From positions 36,423,851-36,487,850 of the forward strand of contig OY755047.1 in NCBI GenBank assembly GCA_963576565.1: a DNA stretch of 64,000 bases, given 5' to 3'. Every line of letters begins with the position of its first letter. Within the stretch, counting starts at the first letter, position 1. Source of the DNA: Aspidapion aeneum (taxonomy: Eukaryota; Arthropoda; Insecta; Coleoptera; Brentidae). The translations under genes were made by a program, and so were the position numbers. This document shows, piece by piece, positions 60,501-64,000 of the stretch. The notes under the pieces are model-generated. The model worked only from the letters and a program-made list of their open reading frames with translations, searched no databases and had not been told where the DNA came from.

Positions 60501-63161
60501 TTTAAAAAGCAAATTTTCCGAAAAAAAGTTGAGAGATGCTTTCATATTACTAATAATGCTAAAACATTAATTTAAAAACCCTTTATAAGAAAGCGCCATT
60601 TCAACCTCTTGGAATTTATTAAATGGGTCTGCATCTTTAAAACAAAATTTGACATGTCTTCAAAAAAATTCGTGTTGAAGACCCTGATTTTAAACAAAAT
60701 TGTCGCTTAAACAATAAATTACTTCCAGCAGCATATTTGGATCCAAGCTTTTGCAAGTAGGTGTTAAAGTTATCCAATGCAATGTTAGTTTTCTTCAGGC
60801 TCAGTGGCGTACGTTTATAGTCGAAGAAAATCGGAGCCATCTAAAAGATAATAAAACATATAGGTTTATATCATCTGTGGCAAATACAGTTTCTAAAGTG
60901 GATTATTGTACGAACCCAGCAAGTTGTTTAAAAATCGCCTGTAAAATAAAAACACAGTTTAGCCACGAGTTGTAGAATATAATATTTTTTTGGACCAAAG
61001 AATCCCAAAAAAGAAGCCAAAGCATTAATAAATAACGCCATAAAATTATCATAAATATAAAAGTGGAATAGCGGCTTATTTCAACCATTTTTTTTTAAAT
61101 CTGTTTTCGTCTTTTTTTTTGGATCGGTAAACGCTAAATTTCTGCTATCTGGGGGAACGGCAGTGCCCCGACAAGTTCGCGCAAACTGCTGTACCACCTT
61201 CTTTTTTCACCTTTCAGACCAGATTTGGCCTATCTTGAATTCTGCTCCGGAATGAGCTACGAAACGTAAACTTTGCACATTCGTAGATCTTTATAGAGCT
61301 AACAACCCCTCCAAGTCGCATAGACTTCCATATGTAGTCCCATAGACTTCCATATGTAGTAAAGTAGTTTTAAAAAACGTCAAAATTGACACTCACTCAC
61401 TAATGTATAGATCATCAAAATTCTACTATACTTCCAGACATGCTACAAAGCTGAAATTTGGCAGAAAAAAAGCCAAGAATACAAAAATGGTATTTCGAAA
61501 AAAGAATTGAGATAAAAGTAAAGCCAAGTTCTCCAATACAAATTGCAAAATGAAAAGTTCTTACTAGTTTGAATTTTTTTTTTAAACTTGGCCATTACGG
61601 CTGCAAATGACTCTGCTAAATCGAACACAAATAAATTTGGCTTTAATAGCAAAATTTAAAAATATATTTCCAAACTAGTAACACCACCTGAAATTTGTAT
61701 TGGAGAACTTGGCTTTACTTTTATCTCAATTCTCTTTTCGGAATACCATTTTCTCGTACTTGGCTTTTTGTTTACATGAAATGTTATGTTTATGATTGTT
61801 ATATTCCCAAGTTTCTTTTTACTTACAACATGTTCGGAAATGTAGCTATAATAAGTGGACAGGTTAAAACACAATCGGTGGTTGACGATAGCTCTTTGCT
61901 GGACGTCTTTTGGATAGAGGCTTTCATCTTTTGGGTACTTATCCGCAAGATACTGCAGGATAGCATTGCTAAAAACATAGAGCTAACAGTGTGTGGCGGA
62001 TGACAAAAGTTTAACATCACTAATTCGTGATTTTCAGACCTAAAATCGGATCACCAAAAAATATCTAACGTTTAAGAAACCTCAGTTTTATCGGTTATTT
62101 TATCGATTATAAAGACGTCACTGGTGTCCTCTTTTAGTTTAAAATATGTCACATTGCTAACGTCGTATTATAGACTTCTCAAAATAACGTTAGTTAAATG
62201 TTTATATTCCGTAATTTTCTGACTCCAAAGGTGGCAACTCATTTTATCTATGATATTCTGACGTCATTTCAGGGGATTTTGCGACGTTATCCTGCAAGTT
62301 CTTATAGACATTTTGTGACGTCAGACAACGTCAACCACTCCTAGAGTCCCTGTCCCTGTATGATGACATTTTTGGATATGTTAAATATGTCAACATACAG
62401 GGACTCTAACAACCCCTAGATATGCAACAAAACAAACTTAATAACAGCAGCGCACTTATGGCTCTGCCTTGTCATCATTGGTACTACATAAATATACAAT
62501 AGAGCCATCTGTCCGCTGCTATTAAGTTTGTTGGGTTGCATATCTAGGAATAGTAGGGCTCATTGACAATTTTTATCGCATACATCGGTTTATCGCAACT
62601 ATACCACGGTGTGCCCCTATTATTTATCTTAAACCATACATACCTTTCGCCCAGTTGAAATCCATCATCGTCCAAAACAGGAATTTCCTTTTGAGGGTTT
62701 AGCTAAAAAAAAATTAAGCATTAGGCTTGAGATGCGTACAAAGTGTGGAAAAACGTTAATTATTTTAAAATATAGGAAAAGGTTTGGAAATATAAAAGTC
62801 AAAAGGTGGTCTGCGTGAAATATGAGCAACAAATTGATTAATTAAATCAGCAAATGATAATTTTGATTTTTTCAATTTGATACAAAATTGGTTTAAGAAG
62901 AAACAGCTATTTTTCAGCCCCACAAAATGTTATTAGTATGGAAATTTCAAACGTGTTCTCAAAAACCTTTTTTTAACAAAAAATACCTTAAACTCTTAAT
63001 CCTATAAACCCTTCACTTACTTTTTTAAAATCTTCAGTCATGTGGTCACCCCTTCCAAAGTCGACATTTACTAGTTTGTAATCCAGGTCCAGGTATTTAA
63101 GACATTGCTGGACAGCCAAAGATGGCGGCCCATCAGAAACGGAGTAAAGGGTCAGCGGCAT
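51328..63161 (-). CDS. Glutathione S-transferase, insect Delta/Epsilon type, 5 exons, complete
   Basis: Exons on the minus strand: 63161-63021, 62702-62644, 61968-61827, 60840-60723, 51560-51328. They total 693 nt (230 residues plus stop) and all phases join (0, 2, 0, 1). GSTs conjugate glutathione to electrophiles in the cytosol and in insects often serve detoxification; that role is family knowledge. The thioredoxin-like N-domain begins MPLTLYSVSDGPPSLAV with Ser9 as the likely catalytic residue; Pro55 in KEIPVL is the cis-proline and Glu66-Ser67 bind the glutathione gamma-glutamyl group. The helical C-domain contains NNVTIADFQLITATMCLEAI and ends FEKNPPDLSHMTHPIHPVRK. Class assignment (Delta versus Epsilon versus unclassified) is not secure. 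Intron 4 is 9.2 kb because of nested transposons. The gene faces TULP4 tail to tail. Confidence 0.93.
52127..52644 (+). repeat. BEL 5' LTR (518 bp)
   Basis: The first half matches the 3' LTR apart from a T-rich insert near 52148-52168 and a few substitutions. It has one copy of a GC-rich block (CGGGCGGCGCCGCCAGTGAA) followed by a donor-like GAAGGTAAGC. The region just after this block differs from the 3' LTR. Confidence 0.88.
53168..56938 (+). CDS. BEL Gag-protease-RT-RNase H polyprotein part
   Basis: It is 1,256 residues. Gag core (about 125-290) has FDDNLKKWPTFFDMFKSFVH. CCHC/CCHH knuckle-like cysteines lie at about 330-395 (CFNCFGKHGVSQC; CRQCQGLHHSLLH). The retropepsin-like domain (about 455-600) has ILDSASEASFVTVSLAERLG, with DSA where DSG or DTG is usual. 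The RT (about 740-1010) contains the catalytic YVDD (TTYVDDAIGLAN), and RNase H (about 1060-1210) has FCDASMCAYGGAV, RLELCAAVLLAELL and WSDSSVTLAWIKS. The ORF ends shortly after RNase H, where the frame changes by one base near 56908-56913. Confidence 0.9.
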   Translation: MSDIKVLKKQQNSVFNQLKTTYNRAVEAQGNAEKAKKLKSRWEDVPSLVSHFDALHFETISLDSSDQIQESQETLVQEFDEMKYTIRSICRELYPEEYQDASQTVLNHSLVNVDRGLEIKRIEVPHFDDNLKKWPTFFDMFKSFVHDKADMSEIAKFQALNTALVGEAASVIRNIPLTSDNYRVAFDAMIRRFNNKTLLVTNYWTSICQAPSAKSSNPHDLRLLLSTFRENLEALSNYDDVDLLDFAKMILLLQKVDTPLKTQFEIEYSDKEIPSYKDLFKFLEKNCRALENSSILNKPKEVSPPLPPKKGGKPPYPVLLTGTGQSGNKGCVYCQQQPYHPLVKCTRFLELEVGQRHQFVKRERLCFNCFGKHGVSQCPTNATCRQCQGLHHSLLHFVKSSQSPQVDRPGETPRILNSEGAQQALCTATPSSNHFEPRKRRPVLFATAEVLVVDANKKFVSCRAILDSASEASFVTVSLAERLGLKVAPNKTPIEGINGMISSTSDGNVTLQISSSKFPDSLFSCDAILIPKICGTIPVTVVEYDSIQWPCLKNLDFADPNFGQPSSVDLLIGVDLFGQMLVPGFKKGENGGPCAINSIFGWILLGGIDGPRKTQKPISLLTSVSSPIKSRLDSTLQKFWELESTPQKIPLSSDEDLCEEIFATTHARTESGRYVVRLPFREPRQELGNSKGQALRRFNMMENRLLKNPALYSAYKDFVQDYLDQGHMKLANSSPDFHSYFIPHHPVVKADGDLSKIRIVFDASAKTSNSRSLNSILLVGPKLQRDIVSILLTFRLYSVVYSSDIRQMFRQIDMHQADVCYQQILWRFDPTEEIQEYSLQTVTYGVNSSPYLAIRTLHQLVKDHGSGFPLASKVLMHTTYVDDAIGLANSVAEALESQKQLIALLKLGCFELRKWTSNTPELLESVPASHQQPISFDDESAGLKILGLKWCPKLDSFCYDVMPMERPCTKRNILSEIARIYDPLGFLAPVVLVAKCLMQRLWVQGLSWDDTPSSDIVAQWQLYVSQLPLLSSISIPRYVVKQNAVTTELHGFCDASMCAYGGAVYIRQIELDGNISISLLCGKSRVCPLKSISIPRLELCAAVLLAELLEFVGNHLDCVPIDKIFAWSDSSVTLAWIKSCPSKRKVFVANRVTTIQEKVPPSCWYHVNGKENPADCLSRSLLPGQLIDHPLWFTGPSWLAQSSETWPMNHKIDAFDADLPPEENRFVFVTEIPLDEVQLLLSTPLYVKSWALLPFV
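56914..58320 (+). CDS. BEL integrase part, out of frame with the upstream ORF
   Basis: It overlaps the preceding ORF by 25 bp in another frame; BEL elements normally encode one polyprotein, so this is most simply a one-base indel in an A-run near 56908-56911. The first listed codon is TTG, so it is not a natural start. Domains: H2C2 zinc-binding part (FHNEHGHPGPRLLEYLL ... KCFCCARVN), integrase core with VSVDFMGPF, LYSDQGTNFVGANNLL and FGGLHESGVKSTKTHL (catalytic D, D, E), and a C-terminal BEL-type domain (RLHRWQLVQQIQQHFWCRW; PPLKWSLGRIEKIY). Confidence 0.88.
   Translation: MGIVAFCLRPFRVKKDPSLFFPTKALNEADLYYATLVVVRVVQQEVFFEDLKMIRKGESCAKPLRKLAPFLDSHGVLRVGGRLRHTDLAYEVKHPMLLPRSHRLTTLIIEKFHNEHGHPGPRLLEYLLNQQFWILSVKSAIHSVVSKCFCCARVNPKPLHPFMGDLPKFRVSQVKPFSHVSVDFMGPFSITLTKRRGVKSQKAYGCFFVCFPTKAIHLEAVSDLSTDAFLAALRRFVGRRGRCAALYSDQGTNFVGANNLLVSYCQQAAETLAIKWCFNPPASPHFGGLHESGVKSTKTHLKRIVGDQILTFEELMTVLVQIEAILNSRPLCSMSPDPHDFQSLTPGHFLTLEPLTAPPDEDLTNVKLNRLHRWQLVQQIQQHFWCRWHMEYLQSLQQRERWNTPDNPPKVGTLVALKEENLPPLKWSLGRIEKIYSSPDRIPRVVQVKTAKGLLDRSLVKVCPLPSQ
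58540..59153 (+). repeat. BEL 3' LTR (614 bp) with internal tandem duplication
   Basis: A segment with a 118-bp period is present twice (58838-58955 and 58956-59056) but once in the 5' LTR. The sequence after the second copy and a short T-rich insert near 59100 also differ from the 5' LTR, while the first 300 bases agree closely. Confidence 0.88.
59821..60220. mobile_element. Foldback MITE, 400 bp, 130-bp arms
   Basis: Left GTTATTCGATGAAATACCGT and TCACAGGGGTGTAAATTGTC; right GACAATTTACACCTCTGTGA and CGGTATTTCATCGAATAA. Inner arms also pair (AACAATGTCTCAATTT / AATTGAGACATTGTT). It lies in GST intron 4. Confidence 0.85.
60221..60722. other. GST intron 4, right part
   Basis: Contains a small imperfect hairpin (AGTGTAAGCTGACAGTTTACA near 60345-60366) and AT-rich intron; nothing else. 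Confidence 0.35.
60723..60840 (-). CDS. GST exon 4: helical domain
   Basis: Acceptor tatcttttag and donor GGAA|GTAATT give 118 nt coding MAPIFFDYKRTPLSLKKTNI and ALDNFNTYLQKLGSKYAAG. The last base joins exon 5 to give AAT (Asn), producing the expected GNNVTIAD run. Confidence 0.9.
61385..61790 (-). mobile_element. Composite repeat, copy 2, with foldback core
   Basis: A foldback core at 61469-61772 has arms of about 75 bp (AAAGCCAAGAATACAAAAAT; inverse at the right end). To its left lies AATTCTACTATACTTCCAGA / GCTACAAAGCTGAAATTTGG, the inverse of the right end of the copy at 10948-11760. It lies in GST intron 3, close to exon 3. Confidence 0.75.
61827..61968 (-). CDS. GST exon 3: end of the thioredoxin fold and start of the helical domain
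   Basis: The acceptor is gtttttag and the donor GTT|GTAAGT; 142 nt. It codes SNAILQYLADKYPKDESLYP (first Ser shared with exon 2) and KDVQQRAIVNHRLCFNLSTY, a typical insect GST domain boundary. A foldback element lies about 55 bp beyond its 3' end. Confidence 0.9.
62343..62407. repeat. 65-bp palindrome, relative of 12161-12242
   Basis: AGAGTCCCTGTCCCTGTATG ... GTCAACATACAGGGACTCT; one arm has an extra CCCTGT. It lies in GST intron 2. Confidence 0.8.
62644..62702 (-). CDS. GST exon 2: G-site loop
   Basis: The 59-nt exon is bounded by acceptor ttttttag and donor AAG|gta. It codes LNPQKEIPVLDDDGFQLGE, holding the cis-proline and the beginning of the glutathione-binding Glu-Ser pair. Confidence 0.9.
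63021..63161 (-). CDS. GST exon 1: start codon and catalytic serine
   Basis: ATG is at 63161-63159. Forty-seven codons read MPLTLYSVSDGPPSLAVQQC, then YLDLDYKLVNVDFGRGDHMT and EDFKK. The donor AAA|GTAAGT follows at 63020-63015. No better upstream start is in frame within the exon. Confidence 0.92.
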
Positions 63162-64000
63162 TGTAAATTCCTTCCAATTTTTAATTAAAAAAGTATAAAT
63201 TAATCATAAAAACTCGTGTCTGTACAAAAAGTATTGACCACAATTAGAAATAAAGATTTATAAGTGTTTTATGAAGGGGTGGATGGTGAGGGTAACGCTG
63301 CTTAGGCATTGTAAAAATTGGCATCTAATCCATCTCTCGTGTTTTGTGTTTATTGAAATATGTAGGTGTTATTTCTAATGACACATTTTACATAAACTTT
63401 ACAATTCCAATTCAAAATATACTAACCTGATTTAAGTTTTAATACTTTTTACACTTATTACTATTCTACACTTTTATTAATACTGCAAAAAATTTAATAA
63501 ACAACATTTTAAATTGTACATTACGCTAAGCTTAAATGCCTTTCAAATATTTGATTTAAGAACTTCTTGAATTTTTGTGCACGACAAACCATGTGTGTAC
63601 TGAAAGAGATAAAACTATCATATTTTATCTCTTGATTTTAAAATCAAGAAGGTATTTCTGAATAAACAAATAATTACGTTACGGATATAATACCTTCCTA
63701 ACTTATTACTCACTTTTAAAGTTAATTTCAATTCATTGGCGTACGCAAAAATGAATCCTGGGGAGGTTAAGCGCGGATCGATACGCAGACATGGATCCTG
63801 GGGACGTTTCAGTGGGCAAATATGTGTTTTAAGGCAAGCAAGTATTTTTTTTCAAATTCAAATTCAAATAATGGTTATTTACAGTTCTTTACCAGTATAT
63901 TTACAATTTTTTCTCAAATCTATATCGCCTTGTTCTAAAGGTAATTCACTTAAATCAAAAAGTTAGGGGGTTGTTTGTAAGAGTATCGAAATGCTTTAAA
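63162..64000. other. 5' flank of GST
   Basis: Presumably holds the promoter and 5'UTR (possibly a non-coding exon), but no TATA box or initiator could be assigned with confidence. The frame at 63736-63966 on the plus strand resembles repeat-derived sequence (GGCGTACGCAAAAATGAATC, CCTGGGGAGG). Confidence 0.4.

Noticed and set aside
61823..62020. Minus-strand frame next to GST exon 3
   Set aside because: It is a different frame over the same exon; the true GST frame is defined by exact splice phases on both sides.

Overview
The window is nuclear DNA of an insect. It is AT-rich, has long introns with GT-AG (once GC-AG) splice sites, and is packed with insect-type retroelements (Jockey, CR1-like, RTE-like and LOA/I-like LINEs, a BEL/Pao LTR element, a Penelope-like element) plus many small foldback elements. 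Nothing in it looks bacterial. A beetle is my best guess from the look of the glutathione S-transferase and the repeat mix, but the order cannot be fixed from the sequence alone.

Two host genes are present, converging tail to tail. (1) Plus strand, 7949-46370: fifteen coding exons of the tubby-like protein TULP4 (Tusp in flies), from inside the first WD40 blades to the stop codon. The visible part is 1,251 residues: WD40 blades, a SOCS-box region, a tubby domain split by a long low-complexity insert, and the invariant tubby C-terminus. All exon phases join. The first exon or exons (roughly 80-90 residues) were not found and are probably left of the window. (2) Minus strand, 63161-51328: a complete five-exon glutathione S-transferase of the insect Delta/Epsilon type (230 residues).

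Layout: 1-7948, upstream intron or flank of TULP4 with a Jockey element on the minus strand (about 1.8-6.3 kb). 7949-30048, nine TULP4 exons separated by introns holding foldback elements, a dispersed 400-550 bp repeat, an LOA/I-like fragment, an old LINE remnant and a broken CR1-like LINE (23.3-26.3 kb). 30049-38189, an 8.1 kb intron containing an almost pure TCTG tetranucleotide tract of about 4.46 kb with an 8-bp higher-order core. 38190-46370, six exons; a complete RTE-like LINE sits in the intron immediately after the exon ending at 39243, and its target-site duplication includes most of the splice donor. 47.7-50.7 kb, two 5'-truncated Penelope-like copies head to head. 51.3-63.2 kb, the GST gene; its last intron (51561-60722) holds a hAT-like non-autonomous element that was itself split by a BEL/Pao retrotransposon, with target-site duplications for both.

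I found no prokaryote-like system, CRISPR array, tRNA or rRNA. The points most worth following up are the retroelement at the TULP4 splice donor, the very large composite TCTG array inside TULP4, the nested transposons in the GST intron, the asymmetric BEL LTRs, and the GST stop codon lying inside its own AATAAA signal.
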